In this document: piece after piece, positions 56,265-64,000 of the stretch
Layout: every line of letters begins with the position of its first letter
Position numbering within the stretch: position 1 is the first letter of the stretch
NCBI GenBank assembly: GCA_947258755.1
Contig: CAMYJO010000014.1
Span: 1-64,000, forward strand
Source of the DNA: an uncultured Gammaproteobacteria bacterium
GTDB lineage: Bacteria; Pseudomonadota; Gammaproteobacteria; JAADHQ01
Length of the DNA stretch: 64,000 nt
Direction of reading: 5' to 3'
Notes under the pieces: generated by a model
What the model saw: the letters and a program-made list of their open reading frames with translations, nothing else
What the model was told of the DNA's origin: nothing
The model's database searches: none
Made by a program: the position numbers and the translations under genes

Positions 56265-57647
56265 ATGACGACAACGGCCTTCTCTTCATTGCCATTAAGT
56301 AATGAGATACTCACTGCGATCCAGGCACTGGGATATCAGCACATGACACCCATCCAGGAACAAAGTCTGCCTGCCCTGTTAAAAGGCAATGACATACTGG
56401 CACAGGCTAAAACCGGTAGTGGTAAAACCGCAGCATTTGCCATTAGTATTCTACATAAACTGGATACTGGTCTAGCCAATACTCAAGCACTGGTGCTTTG
56501 TCCAACACGGGAACTCGCCAATCAGGTTAGCAACGAAATACGTTCCCTGGCACGTACAACAGCCAATACCCGTGTTGTTACCCTCTGTGGTGGGTCGCCG
56601 ACAGCACCACAACTGACGTCACTACAACATAACCCACATATCGTTGTCGGCACACCAGGACGCCTGTTAAAGCTGTTGCAAAAAGATGCGTTAAAACTCA
56701 ATGCCGTGAAAACACTGGTGCTTGATGAAGCCGATCGCATGCTCGATATGGGTTTTTATGACGACATCATGCGCATTATCAGTAAGACTGCACGCAGCAG
56801 ACAAACCCTGTTATTTTCCGCCACCTACCCGGATGAAATCAGAGATATCAGTACTGCCATCCAGAATGACCCGGTTGATGTCCGTATAGAAGGCATGCAT
56901 GACAATAAAAAAATTAAACAGGTCTTTTATGAAATACAAAAAGGCGAGAGAACCCGTGCCTTAGTTGCCTTGCTACAACATTATCGCCCGCAATCCAGTG
57001 TCGTTTTTTGCAATCGCAAACAACAATGTCAGGAACTCGCAGACGATCTATGGCAACAGGGCTTGCATGCACTCGCCCTGCATGGTGACCTTGAACAAAA
57101 GGAACGCGACCAGGTGTTGGCGCAATTCTCCAATAAAAGCAGCTCGATTCTGATCGCCACCGACGTTGCCGCACGCGGCCTCGACATCAAGGACCTGGAA
57201 GCCGTGATTAACTTTGAGTTATCGCCTGATCCGGAGGTGCATATACACCGAATCGGTCGCACCGGGCGTGCAGGTAAACAGGGCTTAGCGCTGAGCTTAT
57301 TCATGCCATCTGAGCACTTTAGGATTGAAGCCATTGAAGAATACCAGGAAAGTCCGGTCAGAATAGAAAAAGCATCGTCACTTAAAACACGTGAATATTT
57401 CAAAATGAGCCCACCGATGGTTACGCTGTGTATTACTGGCGGACGTAAAGACAAGCTGCGGGCAGGTGATATATTGGGGGCACTGACGGCCAATGACAAG
57501 CTGTCAGGTAAGCAAATCGGTAAAATTGATATCTTCGACAAACAGACGTTTATCGCCGTCGAGCGTCCTATCGCCAAACAGGCATTGAAGATTTTATCTG
57601 AAGATAAGATCAAGGGTCGTAAGTTCAGGGTGCGAAAACTACGTTAA
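56265..57647 (+). CDS. dbpA: ATP-dependent RNA helicase DbpA
   Basis: A 460-residue DEAD-box protein. Q motif MTPIQEQSLP, motif I AKTGSGKTAA, motif II LDEADRMLD, motif III FSATYPDE, and motif VI HRIGRTGRAG are intact. The C-terminal domain (VTLCITGGRKDKLRAGDILG, IGKIDIFDKQTFIAVER) is the RNA-binding unit that grips hairpin 92 of 23S rRNA. It remodels the peptidyl-transferase centre during 50S assembly. It faces the tRNA-Leu gene, which ends one base after the dbpA stop on the opposite strand. Confidence 0.94.
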   Translation: MTTTAFSSLPLSNEILTAIQALGYQHMTPIQEQSLPALLKGNDILAQAKTGSGKTAAFAISILHKLDTGLANTQALVLCPTRELANQVSNEIRSLARTTANTRVVTLCGGSPTAPQLTSLQHNPHIVVGTPGRLLKLLQKDALKLNAVKTLVLDEADRMLDMGFYDDIMRIISKTARSRQTLLFSATYPDEIRDISTAIQNDPVDVRIEGMHDNKKIKQVFYEIQKGERTRALVALLQHYRPQSSVVFCNRKQQCQELADDLWQQGLHALALHGDLEQKERDQVLAQFSNKSSSILIATDVAARGLDIKDLEAVINFELSPDPEVHIHRIGRTGRAGKQGLALSLFMPSEHFRIEAIEEYQESPVRIEKASSLKTREYFKMSPPMVTLCITGGRKDKLRAGDILGALTANDKLSGKQIGKIDIFDKQTFIAVERPIAKQALKILSEDKIKGRKFRVRKLR

Positions 57648-57648
57648 A

Positions 57649-57735
57649 TGGTGCCCAGGGCCGGAATCGAACCGGCACGGTGTTTCCACCGAGGGATTTT
57701 AAGTCCCTTGCGTCTACCAATTTCGCCACCTGGGC
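57649..57735 (-). tRNA. tRNA-Leu (UAA)
   Basis: Read on the minus strand, 87 bases fold as a class II tRNA: acceptor GCCCAGG/CCTGGGC, a long variable arm (GGTGGAAACACC), and T-arm GGTTCGATTCC. The anticodon loop CTTAAAA has the anticodon TAA. The encoded CCA is at 57649-57651. Its 3' end is one base from the dbpA stop. Confidence 0.95.
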
Positions 57736-57736
57736 T

Positions 57737-57902
57737 CAAGATGACGAGCGTAGTGTACCTGAATAAGCAGAATTGTGAAGTTCAATGAGGAAATTTTTTA
57801 CAAGAATATTAAGATGTTGACTTAGGCTGATGTAATCACGCACAGAACCCCTCCGGGTTTCATTATGCGTACCTCATCCATCTCCGATGGATCGAGGCAA
57901 TA
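57737..57902. other. tRNA-Leu to tRNA-Cys spacer
   Basis: Contains two small stems, ATCCATC/GATGGAT and GAACCCC/GGGTTTC-like, on the side next to tRNA-Cys. No gene. The 166-base gap suggests that tRNA-Leu has its own promoter or is processed from a tRNA-Cys transcript. Confidence 0.35.
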
Positions 57903-57976
57903 TGGAGGCGGAACCCGGAGTCGAACCGAGGTCCACGGATTTGCAATCCGCTGCATAGCCACTCTGCCATTCCGCC
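57903..57976 (-). tRNA. tRNA-Cys (GCA)
   Basis: Minus-strand 74 bases: acceptor GGCGGAA/TTCCGCC, T-arm GGTTCGACTCC, anticodon loop with GCA (TTGCAAA), encoded CCA at 57903-57905. A TATACT box (revcomp of 57993-57998) about 17 bases upstream of the 5' end may be its own -10 element, since a terminator lies between it and tRNA-Gly. Confidence 0.96.
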
Positions 57977-58011
57977 ATATATTACTGATTTTAGTATACT
58001 ACCTTCAAATT

Positions 58012-58041
58012 AAAAAAGCCCCGGCCAGACGACCGAGGCTT
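58012..58041 (-). terminator. Terminator after tRNA-Gly
   Basis: On the minus strand AAGCCTCGG, an eight-base loop and CCGGGGCTT form a nine-pair stem with one G-U pair, followed by a six-U run. It closes the uvrC-pgsA-tRNA-Gly transcript and separates it from tRNA-Cys. Confidence 0.85.
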
Positions 58042-58052
58042 CATTAAAAATT

Positions 58053-58128
58053 TGGAGCGGGAAACGAGATTCGAACTCGCGACCCCAACCTTGGCAAGGT
58101 TGTGCTCTACCAGCTGAGCTATTCCCGC
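58053..58128 (-). tRNA. tRNA-Gly (GCC)
   Basis: Minus-strand 76 bases: acceptor GCGGGAA/TTCCCGC, D-arm AGCTCAGCTGGTAGAGC, anticodon loop with GCC (TTGCCAA), T-arm GAGTTCGAATCTC, encoded CCA at 58053-58055. It lies 53 bases downstream of pgsA, as is usual in gammaproteobacteria. Confidence 0.96.
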
Positions 58129-58181
58129 ATCATCCTCGAAGGAGACATAATGTTTAACGCGTAAGTGTCAAGAAAATATCG

Positions 58182-58763
58182 CTATTTTCCGGCATTATCT
58201 TTTAATATTGGCCAGGCTCCACGAATATAGGTCACCATCGACCATAAAGTCAGTACTGCTGCGACATAGAGCAGAAACAGGCCTATTTCTGCCACCGGTA
58301 GTACCCCCCATAGCGGCTCGCGGTGGATCATAAACGGTAGTGCAATCAACTGCGCGGTGGTTTTTACCTTACCAATATAGGAAACGGACACCAGGCCACT
58401 CTCCCCCAGCTCGGCCATCCATTCACGTAGTGCCGAGATAGTGATTTCGCGGCCGATGATGATAATGGCCGGTATAGCCACGAACAGATCCGGCACCGAG
58501 GTCGGATTGCGGTCCACTAGCAGCACCAGCACCACGGCTACCATCAACTTATCCGCAACAGGGTCCAGAAAGGCGCCAAAACGCGACGATAGCTGATAAC
58601 GACGGGCGATATAGCCATCCAGCCAATCGGTGATAGCGGCCAGTACAAACAGCATGGTACAGACGACATTCGACCAGGCAACAGGCAGATAATAGATCAG
58701 TATGAAGATCGGTATCACCGCGATGCGCGACAGGGTAAGATAAGTAGGTAAATTTAACTTCAT
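58182..58763 (-). CDS. pgsA: CDP-diacylglycerol--glycerol-3-phosphate 3-phosphatidyltransferase
   Basis: A 193-residue integral membrane enzyme that makes phosphatidylglycerol phosphate. About five membrane helices are seen. The CDP-alcohol phosphotransferase motif D(x)2DG(x)2AR...G(x)3D(x)3D is in ITDWLDGYIARRYQLSSRFG then FLDPVADK. The N-terminus NLPTYLTLSRI is conserved. It is followed by tRNA-Gly. Confidence 0.94.
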   Translation of the reverse strand: MKLNLPTYLTLSRIAVIPIFILIYYLPVAWSNVVCTMLFVLAAITDWLDGYIARRYQLSSRFGAFLDPVADKLMVAVVLVLLVDRNPTSVPDLFVAIPAIIIIGREITISALREWMAELGESGLVSVSYIGKVKTTAQLIALPFMIHREPLWGVLPVAEIGLFLLYVAAVLTLWSMVTYIRGAWPILKDNAGK

Positions 58764-58940
58764 GATTTATTAGCCCGCATTTTTCACCATGATCTCGGGA
58801 GCTGACGCAGTACAGGCGTGCCTGGACAAGTCAGAACCGAGATAGGCTTACTTGAATAATTAATATTTATTGTTTTTTTCATTTTTTCCATAATCTACAA
58901 TAACTTACATCATATATTGCCGCATGGTGAGAAATGTGGG

Positions 58941-60782
58941 CTAGTTATTTTTGTCTGAATGGAAGGCATCGTAGACCTTTTGTGCCAACTGCTGACTAAT
59001 ACCATCAACACTGGCCAGGTCTTCAACCCCGGCTTTCGCTATCTCCTGCAGTCCACCGAATTGTCTAATCAGCGTCTGTCGGCGTTTCGGGCCCATCCCG
59101 GGTATCGATTCCAGTACCGAGGTTTTTCTCTTCTTGGCCCTTCTCTGGCGGTGACCACTGATGGCGAAACGGTGCGCCTCGTCCCGGATCTGTTGCAACA
59201 CATGCAAGGCACCAGACGTCTCAGGCAGTATAATCGGCGCGGCCTTGCTGGACAAGAACAGTGTTTCCAGACCGGGCTTACGACCAGGCCCCTTGGCAAT
59301 ACCCACTATAGTAACACCTTCAATCTGTAATTCATTCAAGACATCTTCTGCCTGATGAATCTGTCCCTTGCCGCCATCGATGACCAATAAATCGGGTAAC
59401 TTACCTTCACCCTTCTTCAAGCGAGTATAACGACGCATTAAGGCCTGTTGCATCGCTGCATAATCATCGCCTGGGGTAATATCCTTGATATTAAAGCGCC
59501 TGTAATCACTTTTTAACGGGCCATTGCTATCAAAGACCACGCAGGAAGCCACGGTTGCCTCCCCTGCGGTATGACTGATATCGAAGCATTCCATTCTCGC
59601 CGGAAATTGATCGAGACCAAGCTCTTCCTGCAGCGCTTCCAGGCGCTTGAGTACACCCTGACGACTGGCCAGCCGCGATTCCAGGGTATTGCGTGCATTA
59701 TGTGTCGCCATCTGTAACCAACGCTTACGCTCCAGGCGGACATTACTGCGGATGTGACAGGCATGGCCACTGGACTGGCTCAATGCGGTCTGCAGCAGCC
59801 CAAGCTCTCTGGGTGCATGATTTACCAGGATCTCATCGGGGATATCCTTATCTAGGTAGTATTGCGGGATGAAGCTTTCAAGAATGTCGCTACAGCTTGT
59901 TTGCCCCGGTATTTTCGGGAAAAAGGCCTTGTTGCCCAGGTTGCGTCCCTGACGAATAAAAAACACCTGTATACAGGCTGTACCGGCCTCAGTATAACAG
60001 GCGACCACGTCCAGGTTACCATGCTCACCCTCGACATATTGACGCTCCTGCATTTTCTTCAAGCTGCGTATCTGGTCACGTATCACTGCCGCCTGCTCAT
60101 AGTCCTGCTGTTCAGCGGCCTCTTCCATCAGTACAATTAATTCATCGGCAATCTCGGTACTTTTGCCTTCCAGAAACTGGATCGCATGACGGACATCACG
60201 CATATAGGTATCGTGATCGATCAAACCAACACAGGGTGCCGAGCAGCGTTTGATCTGATACTGCAAACAAGGGCGTGAACGGTTTTTAAAAAAGCTGTCT
60301 TCACACTGACGTACAGGAAATACTTTTTGCAGCAGATTCAAACTGTCGCGGACAGCACCAACATTCGGATAGGGTCCGAAAAATCGACCCGGCATATTAC
60401 GCGCGCCACGATGAAAGGCAAGTCGAGGAAAGTCTTGCTCTGTAGAAAGATAGACATACGGGTAGCCCTTATCATCACGTAACAGGATATTGTAACGTGG
60501 CAGGTGCTCCTTGATCAGATTGTTTTCCAGTATCAATGCCTCTGCCTCGGTATGCGTTACCGTGACTTCGACATGATCAACCTGTTTCATCAGCGCCTGG
60601 GTCTTGCTGGCCAAACCGCTTTTACGGAAATAGCTGGACACCCTTTTTTTCAGGTTCTTAGCCTTACCGACATACAGTATCTCGCCATCACTGCTGATCA
60701 TGCGATAGACACCCGGCAAGTGTGTCAGGCTCTTTAGAAAGGCCTCGGCATCAAAGCTATGTTCACTGGATTGTACTGACAT
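58941..60782 (-). CDS. uvrC: UvrABC system protein C
   Basis: A 613-residue nucleotide-excision repair nuclease. N-terminal GIY-YIG nuclease (GVYRMISSDGEILYVGKAKNLKKRV), Cys-rich loop (CLQYQIKRCSAPCVG), UVR domain (DYEQAAVIRDQI), RNase H-like 5' nuclease (MECFDISH, LLVIDGGKGQ), and a C-terminal HhH2 pair. It cuts on both sides of a UvrB-bound lesion. The frame can start TTG at 60806, but ATG 60782 (MSVQSSEHSFDAEAF) is preferred. It is usually next to gacA; two genes intervene here. Confidence 0.94.
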   Translation of the reverse strand: MSVQSSEHSFDAEAFLKSLTHLPGVYRMISSDGEILYVGKAKNLKKRVSSYFRKSGLASKTQALMKQVDHVEVTVTHTEAEALILENNLIKEHLPRYNILLRDDKGYPYVYLSTEQDFPRLAFHRGARNMPGRFFGPYPNVGAVRDSLNLLQKVFPVRQCEDSFFKNRSRPCLQYQIKRCSAPCVGLIDHDTYMRDVRHAIQFLEGKSTEIADELIVLMEEAAEQQDYEQAAVIRDQIRSLKKMQERQYVEGEHGNLDVVACYTEAGTACIQVFFIRQGRNLGNKAFFPKIPGQTSCSDILESFIPQYYLDKDIPDEILVNHAPRELGLLQTALSQSSGHACHIRSNVRLERKRWLQMATHNARNTLESRLASRQGVLKRLEALQEELGLDQFPARMECFDISHTAGEATVASCVVFDSNGPLKSDYRRFNIKDITPGDDYAAMQQALMRRYTRLKKGEGKLPDLLVIDGGKGQIHQAEDVLNELQIEGVTIVGIAKGPGRKPGLETLFLSSKAAPIILPETSGALHVLQQIRDEAHRFAISGHRQRRAKKRKTSVLESIPGMGPKRRQTLIRQFGGLQEIAKAGVEDLASVDGISQQLAQKVYDAFHSDKNN

Positions 60783-60831
60783 GAGCTCATTATATCCCCG
60801 ATTCAATCAGCTCGGCCAGCGGCCATTGTGA

Positions 60832-61467
60832 CTATAAGCCAAGTAGCCTTTTCGCCTTTTTGAAGACATTATGAAACATTTTCTCAGTCAATCGCTTTGT
60901 CTGGGTGTTATAACGGCTACAATGATAGGAATCGAGCAAGATGTAGTCACCAATCTGATGTTGATGTTCGTGACCGAATTTATATTGCGATAGTTTTTCA
61001 CCGAATGCACGGATCACGGCATTATGGGCAACACCGCCAAGGGCAATGATGACCGCACCTGGCTTTAGTGCCTTTAATTCAGCCTGCAGAAAGGCGTTAC
61101 AATTATTGACTTCACTACCAATCGGTTTGTTTTGCGGCGGCAGGCATTTGACCGCATTGCTGATGCGGCAATTTTTTAATTTCAATCCATCACTCGCAGA
61201 GTCAGAAGTACCCTTGTTGGAAAAGCCGAATTTATACAAGGTTTCATAAAGCAAGATGCCGGCATGATCACCGGTAAAGGGCCTGCCACTGGCATTGGCG
61301 CCATGCATACCCGGAGCCAAGCCGACAACCAGTAAGCGTGCACGCTTATCACCGAATGGCGCTACCGGTCGGTTATGATAGTCCGGGTATTGCTGTTGTA
61401 AGTCATCCAGGAATGTAGCCAGTCGCTCACATTGACGGCAATCAATATCAAAAATCTTCTGGCTCAT
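60832..61467 (-). CDS. Family 5 uracil-DNA glycosylase (UdgB type)
   Basis: A 211-residue protein. VVGLAPGMHGANASGRPFTG is the family-5 glycosylase motif A, and SYHCSRYNTQTKRL the second motif; cysteines in CRQCERL and KCLPPQ can ligate a 4Fe-4S cluster. It removes uracil (and some other deaminated bases) from DNA. The gene overlaps the NHL gene by about 20 bases and lies 50 bases before uvrC, so it can be co-transcribed with repair genes. TTG 61476 is an alternative start. Confidence 0.85.
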   Translation of the reverse strand: MSQKIFDIDCRQCERLATFLDDLQQQYPDYHNRPVAPFGDKRARLLVVGLAPGMHGANASGRPFTGDHAGILLYETLYKFGFSNKGTSDSASDGLKLKNCRISNAVKCLPPQNKPIGSEVNNCNAFLQAELKALKPGAVIIALGGVAHNAVIRAFGEKLSQYKFGHEHQHQIGDYILLDSYHCSRYNTQTKRLTEKMFHNVFKKAKRLLGL

Positions 61468-62893
61468 TGAGTTCAAATACCTCTACTTCATCGGTAAGCA
61501 AATTTAATTTTCGTATTTCATGGGCATTGGTGTTTGCTATCCATAAGGTATTATCCCAAAGCGACAAACCATCTGGTTCATCCAGACCATCTCCGACATC
61601 CAGGCTACGAATACTGGATAGCTTAAAGTCCATCGCTTTAATTTTATCATTATACGTATCGGCAACATAGAGTTGTTTTCGCTGCGCATCAAAAGTGACA
61701 GCCTGCGGATGTTGCAAACGCGCCTTGGACCAACCGCTGTCAACATCACCGGAAGTAGACAGGCCCGCGCCTATCAGAGTCTTCACTTGCCTGCTTGTCG
61801 TATGTAACAAACGAATCGCAGATGATTCTGCATCACAGACAAATATCCTGAAAGCATCGATGGCTATACCGCAGGGTTGTGCGAACCCGGCCGTATCCAG
61901 GCTGCCATCCTGGATACCTATCTGGCCATTACCAGCAAGTATTGACAACTGGTTATCAACCAGATGTAGCTTCCATATCTGATGCTGACCACCCATGGCA
62001 ATATATAACACACCGTCACTATAACTAAGGTCTCGCGGTGAATTTAGACTCACAGCGGTCGGATTATTCGGTTCCGCTATGCTTGTATCACCGATATAAC
62101 CATTACCGGCAATCGTTAATACATCCTGTGATTGTAAATCAATACGCCGGACTGCATGGTTGCCACAATCAGCCACGTACAGAAAGTCACCAATCAAGGC
62201 TAGTCCCTGTGGGCTATTGAAGGAAGCCTCCTTTCCAGTACCATCGAGTAAACCCACACTACCTGAACCGAACACTCGGGTCACACGCCCGTGTAAATTG
62301 GTTTCCAATACACGATTATGACCACTGTCACTGATATAAATGTGTGTCGCCCCGGCCAATAATTTAGTGGGAAATTTCAGCACCCCAGCCGCTTCCGGTC
62401 GGGCCTTTAATTCTACTGTATTTCGCTGCAGTAGATTTTCCTGGTCAGCCCTCTCAATGTATTGCCTGATCAGTTTATCTAAAGCGCGCCGATGACCTTC
62501 ACCCTGCAACCTGCCGATAATGCGTCCTGTTACATCTATTAATACGACGGCAGGCCAAAGCTTAATGCCGTATTTCCTGCTCATATATTTTTCTGAATCC
62601 TGCGCTACAGGGTATTTGATGTGCAGTCGGTTAATCGACTTTTGTAGGCTGGAGATTTCATTATCATGTGGAAATTTCGACGAATGAATGCCGATAATTT
62701 GTAAGTGATCTAGGTACTTATTTTTTAAATATTGCAGATCCGCATGCATATGCATACAGCTAATACTACCTGCGGCCCAGAATTCAAGAATAACGATATT
62801 CCCGCGCAATTCCGACAGTTGTACAGGGTACTTGGTATTAAGCCATTGCAGGGATTCTGGTAAATCAGGAGCAATTGGGTTTTTATCGGCCAT
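61448..62893 (-). CDS. Thioredoxin-like / NHL-repeat protein, NHLRC2-like
   Basis: A 481-residue protein: a thioredoxin-fold domain (about 1-150) followed by four to five NHL repeats forming a propeller (residues 170-475). Homologues like NHLRC2 have CCINC in the redox loop (FWTYCCINCMH); here the loop reads FWAAGSISCMHMH, so the first cysteine is replaced by serine (S43) and only C46 remains. The cis-proline is in KLWPAVVLID. It should therefore not act as a dithiol reductase. No signal peptide is seen, so it is cytoplasmic. Its 3' end overlaps the glycosylase gene. Confidence 0.75.
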   Translation of the reverse strand: MADKNPIAPDLPESLQWLNTKYPVQLSELRGNIVILEFWAAGSISCMHMHADLQYLKNKYLDHLQIIGIHSSKFPHDNEISSLQKSINRLHIKYPVAQDSEKYMSRKYGIKLWPAVVLIDVTGRIIGRLQGEGHRRALDKLIRQYIERADQENLLQRNTVELKARPEAAGVLKFPTKLLAGATHIYISDSGHNRVLETNLHGRVTRVFGSGSVGLLDGTGKEASFNSPQGLALIGDFLYVADCGNHAVRRIDLQSQDVLTIAGNGYIGDTSIAEPNNPTAVSLNSPRDLSYSDGVLYIAMGGQHQIWKLHLVDNQLSILAGNGQIGIQDGSLDTAGFAQPCGIAIDAFRIFVCDAESSAIRLLHTTSRQVKTLIGAGLSTSGDVDSGWSKARLQHPQAVTFDAQRKQLYVADTYNDKIKAMDFKLSSIRSLDVGDGLDEPDGLSLWDNTLWIANTNAHEIRKLNLLTDEVEVFELNEPEDF

Positions 62894-62922
62894 ACATATT
62901 CCTTATGCAAAGGCTTTGCAGC

Positions 62923-63570
62923 TCAGGCTATTTCGCCATTTTCAATCATTCCATGCCTGATCGCCAGACGCGTTAACTCTACATCATTCTCGACATTCAG
63001 TTTATCGAACAGGCGATGACGATAAGTGCTGACTGTTTTCGGGCTGAGGCAAAGCCTGTCGGATATCTGCTGAGCATTCTGACCTTGCGTCACCATTAGC
63101 ATGACCTGCATTTCGCGGTGCGACAGTGAATCAAACGGTGATTTATTCGCGCCCGGCATCATCGACAAAGCGATTTTCTGCGCTATATTGGATCCAATAT
63201 AACGATCACCGGAACTCACAGAATGTATTGCATTGATGATTTCTGATTGACCGCAATCCTTGGTCAAATACCCGGATGCACCTGCTTCCAGTAACCGAGT
63301 TGGGAATGGTTCGCCGGCATGTACAGTCACAACAATCACTTTAAGATTGGGCTCGATTTTCATTAGCTTGCGAGTGGCCTCAAGGCCACCGATACCAGGC
63401 ATATTAACATCCATCAGGATAACATCCGGCATTGACTGTCGAACCTTATCAATGGCCATTTCCCCACAGTCGGCCTCGTCGACTACTACGATATCCTCAG
63501 CGTCATCCAGTAATCGCTTGATGCCGGCACGAACCAGTTCATGGTCATCAACCAGCAATACCTTAATCAT
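62923..63570 (-). CDS. uvrY: Response regulator GacA/UvrY
   Basis: A 215-residue two-component regulator with a receiver (phosphoacceptor D54 in ILMDVNMPG, Lys in YLTKDCG) and a LuxR-type HTH ([34 protein letters not shown]). GacA/UvrY works with GacS/BarA to switch on the small RNAs that sequester CsrA. The gene starts the cluster that leads to uvrC and pgsA, the classic order, but with the NHL and glycosylase genes inserted. Confidence 0.93.
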   Translation of the reverse strand: MIKVLLVDDHELVRAGIKRLLDDAEDIVVVDEADCGEMAIDKVRQSMPDVILMDVNMPGIGGLEATRKLMKIEPNLKVIVVTVHAGEPFPTRLLEAGASGYLTKDCGQSEIINAIHSVSSGDRYIGSNIAQKIALSMMPGANKSPFDSLSHREMQVMLMVTQGQNAQQISDRLCLSPKTVSTYRHRLFDKLNVENDVELTRLAIRHGMIENGEIA

Positions 63571-64000
63571 CCATGCGCCCTCATTAATGCTGTCTTCACT
63601 ATCACTTTATTAACATATCCATTTTACCAAGTTTTGACTAATCCATGTTAAGAAAATTTGACGCCGTTTTATTCTGTACGCATCATGATTTACATGATGT
63701 AAATCAATTATTTATATTTTCTTCATAATGTCATTTATTAAGGTGAAGGGGAATTATTTATAGAGCTTGTGCTGTTGTTATTGGCACTACTAGTGTTGCC
63801 GGAATAGCTGTCCTGCCGCCCAAACACGATATCCCCATCCATTACCCTGTCGGCCCGTGCATATGCCCGTCTAAATAATCCGTGCCCAGTATTTTGCACA
63901 CATATCAACAAACTAGCAACCTGAATGTTAGTGACACTAATACCTTCCTTTAATACAGTTCAGTTCATAACTAGATTATCGGTAGTAGTGTACGCAGGCT
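63571..64000. other. uvrY upstream region, partly unassigned
   Basis: 430 bases without an annotated gene. On the plus strand an FNR-like palindrome is followed by CATAAT (63724-63729), a purine-rich AAGGTGAAGGGG (63740-63751) and a 40-codon open frame (63756-63878, ending at TAA) with protein-like start YRACAVVIGTTSVAGIAVL, but without an ATG, GTG or TTG start in frame. It may be a decayed gene or a gene using ATT. The last 120 bases show nothing. Confidence 0.4.
63686..63707. promoter_or_regulatory. FNR-like palindromic operator
   Basis: Half-sites TGATTTACAT and ATGTAAATCA flank a single G: a perfect 21-base palindrome. Inside it, ATGATGTAAATCAA (63694-63707) is one base from the FNR/DNR consensus TTGATnnnnATCAA, and ATGATTTACATGAT overlaps it. 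It could control uvrY (115 bases to the left) or the unassigned frame on the right. Confidence 0.55.

Overview
The window comes from a gammaproteobacterial chromosome of about 45% GC by eye; genus and species cannot be read from it. The evidence is gene order. Positions 4452-26750 carry tatD-pilZ-holB-tmk-mltG-pabC-pabB-fabF-acpP-fabG-fabD-fabH-plsX-rpmF-yceD and then maf-sppA-HAD-rluC|rne, nearly the order known from Pseudomonas. Positions 57649-63570 carry the gammaproteobacterial gacA/uvrY-uvrC-pgsA-tRNA block. No rRNA operon, CRISPR array or prophage is visible.

Layout. 1-730: cut-off end of an IS4-type insertion sequence. 769-4417: an SRPBCC membrane protein, a DUF4395/thioredoxin pair, a ComFB-like protein and a PLP enzyme. 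4452-17283 (minus): DNA replication, folate and fatty-acid/phospholipid genes in a dense array; two degenerate copies of a dispersed repeat lie between tatD and pilZ. 17458-20731: a two-subunit pyruvate carboxylase (pycA-pycB) inserted, divergently, into the otherwise conserved order. 20734-26750: maf, then sppA, HAD phosphatase and rluC on minus and rne on plus. 26842-36402: mixed genes, including LMW phosphatase, gamma-glutamyltransferase, a putative metalloprotease lipoprotein, a duplicated-motif secreted protein, ybbP-ybbA and tesA. A 42-residue Cys-rich membrane peptide behind a perfect FNR-type box is too short for ordinary gene callers.

36537-41759: a likely sensory operon: alpha/beta hydrolase, periplasmic binding protein and a CHASE-GAF-PAS-GGDEF-EAL protein, all start/stop coupled. 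With two PilZ proteins and ComFB, cyclic-dinucleotide signalling is a theme. 41941-51724: nucleases, PpnN, YajD, two tandem RRM-like RNA-binding paralogues, PpiC, CvfB, RbgA and PPK2. 51882-57647: L,D-transpeptidase, small lipoprotein, PilZ protein, a Mut7-C RNase whose catalytic N-terminus lies upstream of its first ATG, a degenerate macro-domain protein and DbpA. 57649-63570: tRNA-Leu, tRNA-Cys, tRNA-Gly, pgsA, uvrC, a family-5 uracil-DNA glycosylase, a thioredoxin-like/NHL protein and GacA/UvrY.

Most of the window is housekeeping. The least explained parts are the FNR-box peptide, the RRM tandem, the SBP-CHASE-GGDEF-EAL operon, the Mut7-C start, and the second FNR-like operator at 63686-63707, which faces the window end. 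All functional calls come from motif recognition by eye; no database search was run.
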